Source: Microcella humidisoli (lineage in GTDB: Bacteria; Actinomycetota; Actinomycetes; Actinomycetales; Microbacteriaceae). Taken from it: DNA of 64,000 bases. The position numbers and the translations under genes were made by a program. Positions 15,748-24,235 of this stretch are shown here, piece by piece. Location: NCBI RefSeq assembly GCF_024362325.1, contig NZ_CP101497.1:62001-126000 (forward strand). Reading direction: 5' to 3'. The notes beneath the pieces are model-generated. The model searched no databases. It had not been told where the DNA came from and saw only the letters and a list, made by a program, of their open reading frames with translations. The stretch's first letter is position 1. Each line of letters opens with the position of its first letter.

Positions 15748-16631
15748 CCGTGCCGCACCACCTCCTGCTCGTCGTCGCGGGCCGGGCGGGCGAACCGTCG
15801 CGGCTCGTCGACGCTGAGGCGCAGCATCCGCAGCTCTCGGTGCTCGACGTGGCCGCCACGCGCGGTGACGGCATCTTCGAGACCATCAGCATCGGGCGCG
15901 GCCACCCGCAAGCGCTCGACGCGCACCTGCAGCGCTTCGCGCGGTCGGCGCGCATGCTCGACCTGCCCGCTCCCGATCTCGCCCTGTGGCGGGATGCGGT
16001 GCTCACGATCGCCGACCGTCTCGCCGACCACGACGAGGCCTGGGTGAAGACGGCTCTCTCGCGCGGCATCGAGCTGCCGGGCGGGGGCGAGCCGATTGCG
16101 ACCGGCTGGGCGTACGGCACCGTTTCGCCCGACTTCCGGCGCGAGCGCTCAGACGGCATCGACGTGGTCATGCTCGACCGCGGCCTGCGCAGCGACGTGA
16201 GTGCGACGAGTCCGTGGCTGCTCGCCGGCGCGAAGACGCTGTCGTACGCCGTCAATCGCGCTGCCGTGCGCGAAGCACAGCGCCGCGGCGCCGACGACGT
16301 CATCTTCGTGTCGACGGATGGGCTGCTGCTGGAGGGGCCGACCTCGACGATCGTGGTGCGGCGCGGCGGCGAGCTCGCGACGCCGCCCGATGCGCTCGGA
16401 ATTCTGCCCGGCACGACGCAGGCCGACCTGTTCGCGGCGGCCGACCAGTGGGGGCTCACGACTGCGGTGGTTCCGCTCACGCCCGACGACTTGCGCGCGG
16501 CCGACGCGGTCTGGCTGGTGTCGAGCGTGCGGCACGCGGCGCCGGTGCGGTCGGTCGACGGGGTCGCGCGCGCGGTCGATGGTGAGCTCACGGCGGCGAT
16601 GAACGGCTTCTTGCGCGCGCGGCGCTTCTGA
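15744..16631 (+). CDS. Class IV PLP-dependent aminotransferase/lyase (aminodeoxychorismate lyase-like)
   Basis: A 295-residue fold type IV PLP enzyme. RGDGIFETISI is the N-terminal signature, K in LLAGAKTLSYAVN is the Schiff-base lysine, and GLLLEGPTSTIVV followed by GILPGTTQADLF forms the phosphate-binding region. The family covers 4-amino-4-deoxychorismate lyase (folate), branched-chain and D-amino acid aminotransferases. Spacing and the ETISIG start favour aminodeoxychorismate lyase, but no pabAB is near, so substrate is uncertain. Start chosen at ATG 15744, overlapping the zinc-ribbon stop by 4 bp. Confidence 0.75.
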   Translation: MTVPHHLLLVVAGRAGEPSRLVDAEAQHPQLSVLDVAATRGDGIFETISIGRGHPQALDAHLQRFARSARMLDLPAPDLALWRDAVLTIADRLADHDEAWVKTALSRGIELPGGGEPIATGWAYGTVSPDFRRERSDGIDVVMLDRGLRSDVSATSPWLLAGAKTLSYAVNRAAVREAQRRGADDVIFVSTDGLLLEGPTSTIVVRRGGELATPPDALGILPGTTQADLFAAADQWGLTTAVVPLTPDDLRAADAVWLVSSVRHAAPVRSVDGVARAVDGELTAAMNGFLRARRF

Positions 16632-16653
16632 ACCCGCCCGTCGGCGTGCTGTG

Positions 16654-16659
16654 TATGGT
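16654..16659 (+). promoter_or_regulatory. -10-like TATGGT for maltokinase (leaderless)
   Basis: TATGGT ends 6 nt before ATG 16666; no Shine-Dalgarno intervenes. Confidence 0.4.
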
Positions 16660-16665
16660 CGAAGC

Positions 16666-18036
16666 ATGCACAGCACGATGGAGTGCCTCACCGACTGGAT
16701 GACCCGCCAGCGGTGGTACGCCGGCAAGGGCCGGCTGCCGCAACTCGTCGAGGTGGGCCGCGACGAGTGGGTGTGCGACGAGCCTGAGGCCCGCATCCTG
16801 GTGCTGCTGGTGCGGGACACGGCGAACAATCCGCCCTCGCTGTACCACGTGCCGATCGTGATGCGCTCGACGATTCCGCGCGGCGCGGGGCGCACGTTCA
16901 TCGGGCGCGACGAGCACGACGACTACTTGTTCGACGGCGCGCATGATGCCGCGTATACGCGCGCGCTGCTGCGGCGTCTCGGCGTGCATCGCGACAACCA
17001 GCAGGCGCGCGTTCACGGCGGCGAGCAGTCGAACACGTCGATCATCTTCGACGCGGGGTCAGAGGCTCCGGTCGTGGCGAAGATCTTCCGGCTCGTGCAC
17101 GCGGGCGAGAACCCCGATGTCGTGCTGCAGTCGGCGCTGACGAGCGCGGGCAACCGCTCGGTGCCGCGCATGCTCGGCTCGGTGACGGGCACCTGGGTCG
17201 ACCCGCACGGTTCGGACGCGCACAGCGATGAGCCGTCGACGGGTCATTTGGCGTTCGCCCAAGAGTTCGTTCCGGGCGTGCGCGACGGCTGGCCGCTCGC
17301 GCTCGAGGCGGCGGATGCGGGTGAGTCGTTCGCCGTGGACGCCGAGCGACTGGGCCGCGTGACGGCGGAAGTGCACGCGGCGCTGGCGACGTGTATGCCG
17401 TCGCGCGAGGCGACGCTCGGCGACATCGTGGGGTTCGTGGCGGGCTGGCATCAGCGTCTCGCGGTCGCGATGTCGGATGTTCCGCAGTTGCGCGCCCTGC
17501 GCCCCGCGATCGAGGCGGTGTACGACGCGGCACGCGAGGCGCCGTGGCCGGCGCTGCAGCGCATCCACGGCGACTACCACCTCGGGCAGGTGCTGCGGCG
17601 GCCGAGCGGTGAGTGGTTGCTCGTCGACTTCGAGGGCGAGCCCTTGCGGCCCCTCGCCGAGCGCACGCGCGTCGACTCGCCGCTGCGCGACGTGGCGGGC
17701 ATGCTGCGCTCGTTCGACTATGCGGTCGGCTCGCTGCGCAGCGCGAGCCGCGCGGCGGCCGGCGCGATCGACACGGCGTCGCTCGACCTCGACGCCCTTG
17801 CGCTCGAGGCGGCGCGCGCCGAGTGGGCGCGCGAGGCGCGCGCGGCCTTCCTCGACGGCTACATCGCCGAGAGCGAGACCGATCTGCGGCAGCACCGCGC
17901 CCTGCTCGACGCCTTCGAGCTCGACAAGGCGGTCTACGAGGCGATGTACGAGGCGCGCAACCGCCCCAGCTGGTTGCCGATCCCGCTCGCCGCGGTCGCC
18001 TACCTCGTGACCCCCGAGCGCGCCGCCAAGCGCTGA
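16666..18036 (+). CDS. mak: Maltokinase (Pep2-type)
   Basis: A 456-residue kinase. The N-terminal cap WMTRQRWYAGKGR is the hallmark of Pep2/Mak; the C-terminal lobe is aminoglycoside-phosphotransferase-like with catalytic RIHGDYHLGQVL and metal-binding LLVDFEGEPLRPL followed by SPLRDVAGMLRSFDYA. Mak phosphorylates maltose with ATP to maltose-1-phosphate, the donor for GlgE alpha-glucan synthesis. TreS, GlgE and GlgB, the usual neighbours, are not in the window, so the gene is isolated here. Start chosen at ATG 16666 because of the -10-like hexamer 6 nt upstream; ATG 16678 is an alternative. Confidence 0.85.
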   Translation: MHSTMECLTDWMTRQRWYAGKGRLPQLVEVGRDEWVCDEPEARILVLLVRDTANNPPSLYHVPIVMRSTIPRGAGRTFIGRDEHDDYLFDGAHDAAYTRALLRRLGVHRDNQQARVHGGEQSNTSIIFDAGSEAPVVAKIFRLVHAGENPDVVLQSALTSAGNRSVPRMLGSVTGTWVDPHGSDAHSDEPSTGHLAFAQEFVPGVRDGWPLALEAADAGESFAVDAERLGRVTAEVHAALATCMPSREATLGDIVGFVAGWHQRLAVAMSDVPQLRALRPAIEAVYDAAREAPWPALQRIHGDYHLGQVLRRPSGEWLLVDFEGEPLRPLAERTRVDSPLRDVAGMLRSFDYAVGSLRSASRAAAGAIDTASLDLDALALEAARAEWAREARAAFLDGYIAESETDLRQHRALLDAFELDKAVYEAMYEARNRPSWLPIPLAAVAYLVTPERAAKR

Positions 18037-18229
18037 GCCCAGCCCGCTGCGCGCCTGCCGCCCACGGCATACCCACCGTCCGCCGCGCGCCTGCCCGACC
18101 CGCGCGCACCGCCCGCCGCGTACCTGCACGCCCCGCGCCCACCGCCCGCTGCGCGGCCGGACGGAAGCACGCCCGACCCGCATCGCCAGCCTCCCTCAGC
18201 CGACCCCTGGGACTCCCTCCCAAAACGTT

Positions 18230-18283
18230 CCCGAATTGAAGGAAGTCGGAACGACTGTGCTCGCACATTTCCTTCAATTCGGG
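18230..18283. repeat. Three-way-junction palindrome (15-bp stem enclosing two hairpins)
   Basis: A perfect 15-bp inverted repeat, 18230-18244 (CCCGAATTGAAGGAA) with 18269-18283, is closed at its top by two adjacent small hairpins: GTCG-GAA-CGAC (18245-18255) and TGTG-CTCG-CACA (18256-18267). One unpaired base (18268) remains. T18229-A18284 extends the stem. This cloverleaf-like layout is unlikely by chance. No T-tract follows, so a plain terminator is not favoured. Confidence 0.75.
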
Positions 18284-18338
18284 AGTCTGGCGGAGGGGTA
18301 CATGCCGCCCGCACCGGGGCGCGGATCAGGAGGACGTG

Positions 18339-18372
<34 letters not shown>

Positions 18373-18474
18373 AGAAGGCGATACCGCTCCCTCACGGGCG
18401 GTCAGGTCTGGGGAGTCTTCACGTCGGGCCGGTCTGCACCGAGCGGCGGCGCATCCGACCATGACGATCGGCGC

Positions 18475-19023
18475 ATGCTCAGGACAACCAACAACTACTC
18501 CGGGAAGCCGCTGCGTCTCGGGCACTTGCCGCCTCATGTTCGACGGTATGCCGAGAGTGTGGGCGGCATCGTGTCGACGCGGGAGTTGCGGGCTCTTGGC
18601 GTGGACCAGACCACGCTCGAGCTGTATCGCGACTACGCCGCCCTGCAGGCCGTGCGACAGGGATGGCACTGCCTGCCCGAAGTCGGCACCGTGCACCGTC
18701 TCGCCTGGCGTTTCGGTGGTCCGCTCGCGTGCATCAGCGCACTGGCAGTGCACGACGCACGCTCATCCGGCACCACGATCGACGAGCTCCTGCCCGGCAC
18801 GCCGCTGCACGTGTGCCTGCCGAGCAACGCCGCCCGCGTCCCGACCCCGACCGTGCTGGCGCTCCGATGGGGCATCGCGCTGCCACTCGAACCGATCATC
18901 CACTGGAGCTCGCGTGCGTACGGCAGCGGCGACCGGCGCGCGGTCAGTCGCGCGGTCGCCCTCCGGCAGGCCGATCAGTGCGATCGACGAGCCGGAGGGG
19001 CACCGGGAAGCGCCTCGGACTAG
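18475..19023 (+). CDS. AbiEi-like/DUF559-type protein, C-terminally truncated
   Basis: A 182-residue product. Residues about 20-70 (VRRYAESVGGIVSTRELRALGVDQTTLELYRDYAALQAVRQGWHCL has the winged-helix layout) match the AbiEi-antitoxin-type N-terminal domain common in actinobacteria, continuing into RLAWRFGGPLACISALAVHD and the LHVCLPSN strand. Full-length relatives run on to about 280-320 residues with a restriction-endonuclease-like (DUF559) end. Here the frame turns into QADQCDRRAGGAPGSASD and stops. The last bases overlap the stop codon of the convergent SNF2 gene, so the end was probably lost in a rearrangement. I regard it as a remnant; no toxin partner is adjacent. Confidence 0.5.
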   Translation: MLRTTNNYSGKPLRLGHLPPHVRRYAESVGGIVSTRELRALGVDQTTLELYRDYAALQAVRQGWHCLPEVGTVHRLAWRFGGPLACISALAVHDARSSGTTIDELLPGTPLHVCLPSNAARVPTPTVLALRWGIALPLEPIIHWSSRAYGSGDRRAVSRAVALRQADQCDRRAGGAPGSASD

Positions 19024-21164
19024 GCGGCCGCGCGCTGCTCGAGCGCGTCGGTGAGCATCGCGATGAGCGCCTGCACCTGCACCGTGCCCTCCGCCACAAC
19101 CTGCTCGTCGCTGCCGTCGAGCGCCCGCGCCGCGAGCCCCGCCTTCGAATCGATGAGGTCAGCGATGCGCGCGTCGATCGTCTGGGCCGCGAGGATGCGC
19201 CACGCCGTCACCGGCAGCTCCTGACCGATGCGGTGCACGCGGTCGATCGCCTGGGTCTGCTCCGCCGATGTCCACGACAGCTCGGCGAGCACCACGTTCG
19301 ACGCCGCCTGCAGGTTGATGCCCACGCCCGCCGCCGACAGGGAGCAGACGATCACACTCACCTCGGGGTCGTTCGTGAAGCCATCGATCGCCTCCTGGCG
19401 CGCCTTCGGGCTCTGATCGCCACGAATGCTGACCGACCGCAGGCCGGCCGAGGCGAAGTGCGCCTCCGCGGCATCCATCACATCGATGTGCTTCGCGAAG
19501 AACACGACCTTGCCGACGTTGCGGGCCAGCTGCGCCGTGTAGTCGGCGGCGAGCACGGCCTTCGCGGTGCCGATCTTGCGCACCATCGTGAAGACGTTGT
19601 CACCGCCCGTCGCCTGCTTCGACTCCTCGAGCTCGGCGGTCGCGACGAGGCGCACCAGGTCGCGATCGATGCCGATCGGCTTGACCTCGCGGGCGGCCAC
19701 GACGCGGCGGTACCGCTCGACGAGCCGCCCGATGAGCGCCTCCTCCGAGGCGCGGATCGACCGCGCCACATCGTCGTCGAGCTCGACCGGGATGTCCGCG
19801 ATGCGGCGGGCCGGAATGTCGGCCGCGACATCCACCTTCTTGCGGCGCACGATGCCCATATCGATGACGCACTGGCGCGCCGCGGCGAAGAAGCCCGGAT
19901 CCGCTGGCGTGAGCCCCGTCTCCTCGAGCGACCCCATGAGGCGGCCGAGCGGCTTCTTGTCGTCGATCCAGCCGAGGAACTTCCAGATCATGCGGAAGTC
20001 CTCGATCTGGTTGATGAGGGGCGTGCCCGTGAGCGCCATCATGAGCGCCTTCGGGTGCAGCACGCGGATGTTCTGCGCGAGCGCCTGCACGTGGCGGGAG
20101 CGCTGGGACGTCGCGTTCTTGATGAAGTGCGCCTCGTCGACGACCATTCCCTTGAAGCCGAAGCGGCCCAGCCAGCCCACGTGGCGGTCGAGGATCTCGT
20201 AGTTGACGATCACCACATCGCTGAACGCATCGAGGTCGTCGCCGTCGCCGTGAACCACGGTCGACGAGCGCTGCGGGATCCAGCGCTGCACCTCGCGCGC
20301 CCAGTTCGTCTTCACGACGTTCGGCACGACCACGAGCAGCGGGAACGCGTTCGCCACATTCGCCGCCATGAGCGCCTGCGCCGTCTTGCCGAGGCCCGGC
20401 TCGTCGGCGAGCAGGAACGTGCGGTGGCCGCGGCGCACCGACTCGATCAAGCGGGCCTGGTGACGCATGAGCTCCATGCCGCCCGGCGTGACGAGCGAGC
20501 CCGTCTCGGGCAGCGACATCGACGCGGCCTGGCCGCCCGCGCCGTACTCGAACGAGCGGAACAGGGGCTCGATGAGCTCCCAGTTGGCGAGACGCCCCGA
20601 CGTCGACGGCGGAACGGGCGTGAGCGCCGACAGATCGGGCGCGAGGAAGGGGTTGGCGAGCTGGGCCTGCTTGACCGACTTCGGCACGACCTGCTTCGCC
20701 ACCTCGGGCGCCACGGCGACCGGTTCGGTCACGATGAGCAGGTCATCCGGCTCGAGCTCGGCGCCCGACGCCAGCAGCATGTCGCGGCGCAGCGCCTTCG
20801 CGGCGTCGCTCACCTTCGCCTCGGGGGCGAGGAGCGCAATGAGCGACGTGTCGCGCGCGGCCGTCTTCGCCATGATGCCGGCGAGCCCATCGAGCCGCTT
20901 GAGCACCTCGGCACGCTCGCTGTCCGGAACCTCGCGGTCGTCCTTGACGCGCGCACGCTCCTCGCGAACGAGCAGCGCCGCCACCTGGAACTTCGTGCGG
21001 TTGGAGGGGCTCACCTTGGCGCCGCGCTCGGCGGCGCTCTCGACCTCGCGCACGGCGCGCGCGAGGATCGGGATGATCCCCTGCTCGTCGAGCGGACGGC
21101 GGCGGCGCGTCGTCGACTGACGCGACGACGAGTTCTTCCTCTGACGCTGGCCGGTCTGGGCCAT
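19020..21164 (-). CDS. SNF2-family DEAD/DEAH helicase
   Basis: A 714-residue SNF2 ATPase. After a ~230-residue N-terminal extension starting with a basic Ser/Arg-rich tail, the first RecA lobe has Walker A LADEPGLGKT (252-261), VVDEAHF and ALTGTPLIN. The second has VVFFAKHIDVMD, CSLSAAGVGINLQAAS and the QAIDRVHRIGQ motif VI. It most resembles SMARCAL1/HARP-like or Rad54-like bacterial SNF2 proteins; the role (fork remodelling, repair or defence) cannot be told from sequence. Start chosen at ATG 21164 because GGAGGGG precedes it by a few bases; upstream in-frame codons lack a ribosome site. It is not linked to the DISARM-like pair. Confidence 0.8.
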   Translation of the reverse strand: MAQTGQRQRKNSSSRQSTTRRRRPLDEQGIIPILARAVREVESAAERGAKVSPSNRTKFQVAALLVREERARVKDDREVPDSERAEVLKRLDGLAGIMAKTAARDTSLIALLAPEAKVSDAAKALRRDMLLASGAELEPDDLLIVTEPVAVAPEVAKQVVPKSVKQAQLANPFLAPDLSALTPVPPSTSGRLANWELIEPLFRSFEYGAGGQAASMSLPETGSLVTPGGMELMRHQARLIESVRRGHRTFLLADEPGLGKTAQALMAANVANAFPLLVVVPNVVKTNWAREVQRWIPQRSSTVVHGDGDDLDAFSDVVIVNYEILDRHVGWLGRFGFKGMVVDEAHFIKNATSQRSRHVQALAQNIRVLHPKALMMALTGTPLINQIEDFRMIWKFLGWIDDKKPLGRLMGSLEETGLTPADPGFFAAARQCVIDMGIVRRKKVDVAADIPARRIADIPVELDDDVARSIRASEEALIGRLVERYRRVVAAREVKPIGIDRDLVRLVATAELEESKQATGGDNVFTMVRKIGTAKAVLAADYTAQLARNVGKVVFFAKHIDVMDAAEAHFASAGLRSVSIRGDQSPKARQEAIDGFTNDPEVSVIVCSLSAAGVGINLQAASNVVLAELSWTSAEQTQAIDRVHRIGQELPVTAWRILAAQTIDARIADLIDSKAGLAARALDGSDEQVVAEGTVQVQALIAMLTDALEQRAAA

Positions 21165-21343
21165 GCCCCTCCTCGAAGGTGCGGAGCACGCATGCCCCGA
21201 ACGGATTGCCACCCGGCATCGGACTCACCGGATCGCATCGGTTCCGCCGTGCGAAGCGCGGAGCCGGAGAAACCACGTACCACGCCTGCGTCGCCCAGAC
21301 CCGGTCGGAGAACGGCCGGTGAGCGGAGGCGCTGATAGAAAGT

Positions 21344-23224
21344 CTACACTCCCCCGCCGCCTCCGCCGCCGCCCCCGCCGCCCGAGGAACCGCCGCCCGA
21401 GGAACCCCCCGACGAGCTCGACCCCGAGTAGCTCGACGACAGCGTCGAGCTCACCGAGCCGACACCCGCCGTGAACCCCGCCACCGAGAACGCGCGCGAA
21501 CTCGAGAACCAGCGCGGCCCCTCACCCTCCGCATAGAACTCGCCCAACTCTTTCGCCCACTCCCGCTCATGCTTCGTCAGCACCGCCCACGCCAGCAGCC
21601 GCTCGACCAGTTTCAGGCGCTCGTCGCGGCTCGTCGCGTCGACGGGCTCGCGCTCGGCCCCCTCGGGCGACTGCAGCACGCGCATGCGGTCGGCCTCGGC
21701 GAGCTCGATGTACACCTCGAGGCCCTTCAGGTGGTCGACGAGCTCGGCGCCCTCGGGCGTGAGCGGCGAGCGCCACAGGCACGCGCCGATCACGACGACG
21801 GCGACGATCGGCACGGCCATGAGCATCCACGGCAGGTCGCCGCCGCGCCCCTCGTCCGACATCACGATGCCCGCCGTGAAGACGCCGATGCCCGCGACCG
21901 TGGCGAGACCGGGCAGCAGCACCGAATGGCGGGCCGGGATGCGGTACCGCCAGCCGCGCGCGATGACCCCCGACGCCATCCGCGTCAGCTGCGCCTGGAT
22001 GCTCTGGCTCAGGCTCGTGTTCTGCGCGGTCAGCGCATGCTCGGTGCCGACGATGAGCCCCGGGAAGAAGTACTGCAGCAGGTTGCGCTCTTCACCGTCG
22101 ACGCCGTCGGTCGACTCGAGGCGCAGCATCCACGAATCGCGCCAGCGGAACCAGGTGGCGGGCGTCTCGATGATGGTCAGCACGCCGCGCACGGCGAAGT
22201 CGACCAGTTGGCTCGCGACCGCGCGCGGGCGATGCCGCGTCAGCACGGCGGCCTCGAGCAGGCTCATGCCGCGCGGCGGCAGGTACTCGGCGACGATCAC
22301 GGGCCGCCCGGGTGCGTTGCGATAGCGCGTCACCCGCAGCACGATCGCGGCGATCGCGGCCGCCACCGCGCCGAGCACCGCCAGCAGCTGCAGCCAGCCC
22401 CACGGAGACACCAGGTACGAGGTGTCGAAGAGCGTGAAGGTGCCCGGCGCGAAGCCGATCGCGATCGTGACGGTCTGGTACGGCCCGATCGCGAGTTCGT
22501 CGATCGTGAACGTGTGGCCCGTGCGCGTGATGGCGCAGCGCTCGGTCGAGCCGGCGTAGCCGCGGTAGCAGGCGTCCTGATCGAGCAGCGCCGAGCGCAG
22601 GCCGTCATCGAGCACGACCGTGCCCGAGACGCGCGCGAAGGGCTGCGCCCAGTCGGTGCCGGTGAGGTTCCAGTAGAACTCCTCGGCGTTCGAGCTCGCG
22701 AAGAAGTCGACGACGTCGCGCTGCGCGTAGGTGATGACGTAGGTCTGCTCGCCGCGCACGAACTGCCCCTCGGGCACCGCGGCGATGATGTCGACGATGC
22801 CCGATCCGTACTCCACGTCGAAGCGGCGCGGCTGCCCGTCGCCATCGGTCACCGACAGCACCGTCAGTTGCGTCGTGTGGCCCTGATACGTGGCCGGCAG
22901 CGATCGGCGGATGCCGCGGTTCTGGTCGTAGTCGGGAAAGCGTGCGACGAGCGTCTCGGTCGTCACGAGCGTCGCGTGGCCCTCGGCGTCGCGGCCGAGC
23001 CGGTACTCGACATCGAAGGAGTCGAACGTGAAGTCGTCGACGCCCGTGCGCAGCGGACCGCCCGTCACCGCGGCGGGGGCAGCGTCGAGCGGCGCAGCCG
23101 TCACGGGCGCGGCGCCGCTCTGCGGCTGCGGGGCGGCGCGCCCGCCGAGCGCGAGCACCAGGGTGGCGATGACGAGCGCGAGCACGACCGCGCCCCCGAG
23201 CACGGGCAGCAGCAGTCGGCGCAT
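21344..23224 (-). CDS. DUF2207 membrane protein with Gly/Ser-rich tail
   Basis: A 626-residue protein. An N-terminal helix (about 7-28) anchors a DUF2207 extracellular domain (about 60-270: DFTFDSFDVEYRLGRDAEG, then GIRRSLPATYQG). Another helix near 285-308 and a pair near 445-490 follow, with a cytosolic winged-helix-like part between (EYLPPRGMSLLEAAVLT). The C-terminus ends in a tract of Ser and then Gly, typical for this family. Function is unknown; members are thought to be membrane sensors or scaffolds. ATG 23224 lies 7 nt behind TAGCCT on the same strand, so the mRNA is probably leaderless. Confidence 0.8.
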   Translation of the reverse strand: MRRLLLPVLGGAVVLALVIATLVLALGGRAAPQPQSGAAPVTAAPLDAAPAAVTGGPLRTGVDDFTFDSFDVEYRLGRDAEGHATLVTTETLVARFPDYDQNRGIRRSLPATYQGHTTQLTVLSVTDGDGQPRRFDVEYGSGIVDIIAAVPEGQFVRGEQTYVITYAQRDVVDFFASSNAEEFYWNLTGTDWAQPFARVSGTVVLDDGLRSALLDQDACYRGYAGSTERCAITRTGHTFTIDELAIGPYQTVTIAIGFAPGTFTLFDTSYLVSPWGWLQLLAVLGAVAAAIAAIVLRVTRYRNAPGRPVIVAEYLPPRGMSLLEAAVLTRHRPRAVASQLVDFAVRGVLTIIETPATWFRWRDSWMLRLESTDGVDGEERNLLQYFFPGLIVGTEHALTAQNTSLSQSIQAQLTRMASGVIARGWRYRIPARHSVLLPGLATVAGIGVFTAGIVMSDEGRGGDLPWMLMAVPIVAVVVIGACLWRSPLTPEGAELVDHLKGLEVYIELAEADRMRVLQSPEGAEREPVDATSRDERLKLVERLLAWAVLTKHEREWAKELGEFYAEGEGPRWFSSSRAFSVAGFTAGVGSVSSTLSSSYSGSSSSGGSSGGGSSGGGGGGGGGGGV

Positions 23225-23231
23225 GATGCGA

Positions 23232-23237
23232 AGGCTA
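23232..23237 (-). promoter_or_regulatory. -10-like TAGCCT for DUF2207 gene (leaderless)
   Basis: Minus-strand TAGCCT with 7 nt to ATG 23224 and no ribosome binding site. Confidence 0.45.
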
Positions 23238-23293
23238 CCGGCTGTGACGGCGCATGACGAGGCCGCTGGCGAGCGGCCGCGCGGCTCGGCACC

Positions 23294-24226
23294 ATGGACG
23301 GCATGGTCTTCGCATCCACCCCCCGCCCGGTCGTGATCGACGGCGGACTCGGCACGCACCTCGAGGCCCGAGGGCACGATCTGTCGAGCAGCATGTGGAG
23401 TGCGCGGCTGCTGCTCGAGCATCCCGATGAGGTCGCCGCGGTGCACGACGACTTCTTCGCCGCGGGCGCCCGGGTGGCGATCAGCGCGTCGTACCAGGCC
23501 TCGGTCGAGGGCTTCGGTCGCCTCGGCCTCGACCGCGCCGAGGCCGAGCGCCTCATGCGGGTGAGCGTGCAGCTCGCGATCGCCTCGCGCGACCGCGTCG
23601 ACCCGAGCGGCTGGGTCGCCGCTTCGGTCGGCCCCTACGGCGCGACGCTCGCCGACGGCTCGGAGTACCGCGGCGACTACGCCCTCGACGAGGCGCAACT
23701 GCGCGCGTGGCACGCTCCGCGCCTCGCCGTGCTCGCCGACGAGGGCGCCGACCTGCTCGCCTTCGAGACCATTCCGAGCCGGGCCGAGTCGCGCGCGCTC
23801 ATCGACCTCGTGCGCGGCACGGGCGTGCCCGCGTGGCTGTCGTTCACGGTGCACCTCGGCATGCTGCGCACGGGCGAGCCGCTCGAGCAGGCCTTCGCCG
23901 ACGCCGATGCCGTCGACGAGATCGTCGCCGTGGGCATCAACTGCTCGCACCCGAGCGAAGTGCTCGGCGCCATCGCAGCCGCCCGCCGCGTGACGGCGAA
24001 ACCCGTCGTCGTCTACCCCAACAGCGGCGAGGAGTGGGACGCGAAGAACCGCGTGTGGGTGGGCGAGCCCGGCTTCCCCCGGTCGCTCGTCGAGCAGTGG
24101 GTCGAGGCGGGCGCTGCGCTCGTCGGGGGATGCTGCCGCGTCGGTCCGGCCGACATCGCGCAGCTCGCCGCGCACCTCGCGCACGGAGGCCGCGCGACCC
24201 GCCGCCTCGATCGGCCCGCGCCGTAG
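23294..24226 (+). CDS. mmuM: Homocysteine S-methyltransferase
   Basis: A 310-residue zinc enzyme of the homocysteine methyltransferase (MmuM/betaine-homocysteine) family. DGGLGTHLEARGHDL is the N-terminal barrel signature; the zinc ligands are the Cys of VGINCSHP and the two Cys of VGGCCRVGP near the C-terminus. It transfers a methyl group, usually from S-methylmethionine or SAM, to homocysteine to give methionine. No transporter is adjacent. ATG 23294 was used; ATG 23303 is equally possible. The M20 peptidase gene follows 9 bp later but appears to have its own promoter. Confidence 0.85.
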   Translation: MDGMVFASTPRPVVIDGGLGTHLEARGHDLSSSMWSARLLLEHPDEVAAVHDDFFAAGARVAISASYQASVEGFGRLGLDRAEAERLMRVSVQLAIASRDRVDPSGWVAASVGPYGATLADGSEYRGDYALDEAQLRAWHAPRLAVLADEGADLLAFETIPSRAESRALIDLVRGTGVPAWLSFTVHLGMLRTGEPLEQAFADADAVDEIVAVGINCSHPSEVLGAIAAARRVTAKPVVVYPNSGEEWDAKNRVWVGEPGFPRSLVEQWVEAGAALVGGCCRVGPADIAQLAAHLAHGGRATRRLDRPAP

Positions 24227-24229
24227 GCT
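24224..24229 (+). promoter_or_regulatory. -10-like TAGGCT for M20 peptidase (leaderless)
   Basis: TAGGCT overlaps the mmuM stop codon region and ends 6 nt before GTG 24236. Confidence 0.45.
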
Positions 24230-24235
24230 GGAGCT

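Noticed and set aside
18037..18239. Arg/Pro-rich frames in the low-complexity stretch after maltokinase
   Set aside because: They are short, have no ribosome site and reflect the C/G-rich repetition rather than coding constraint.
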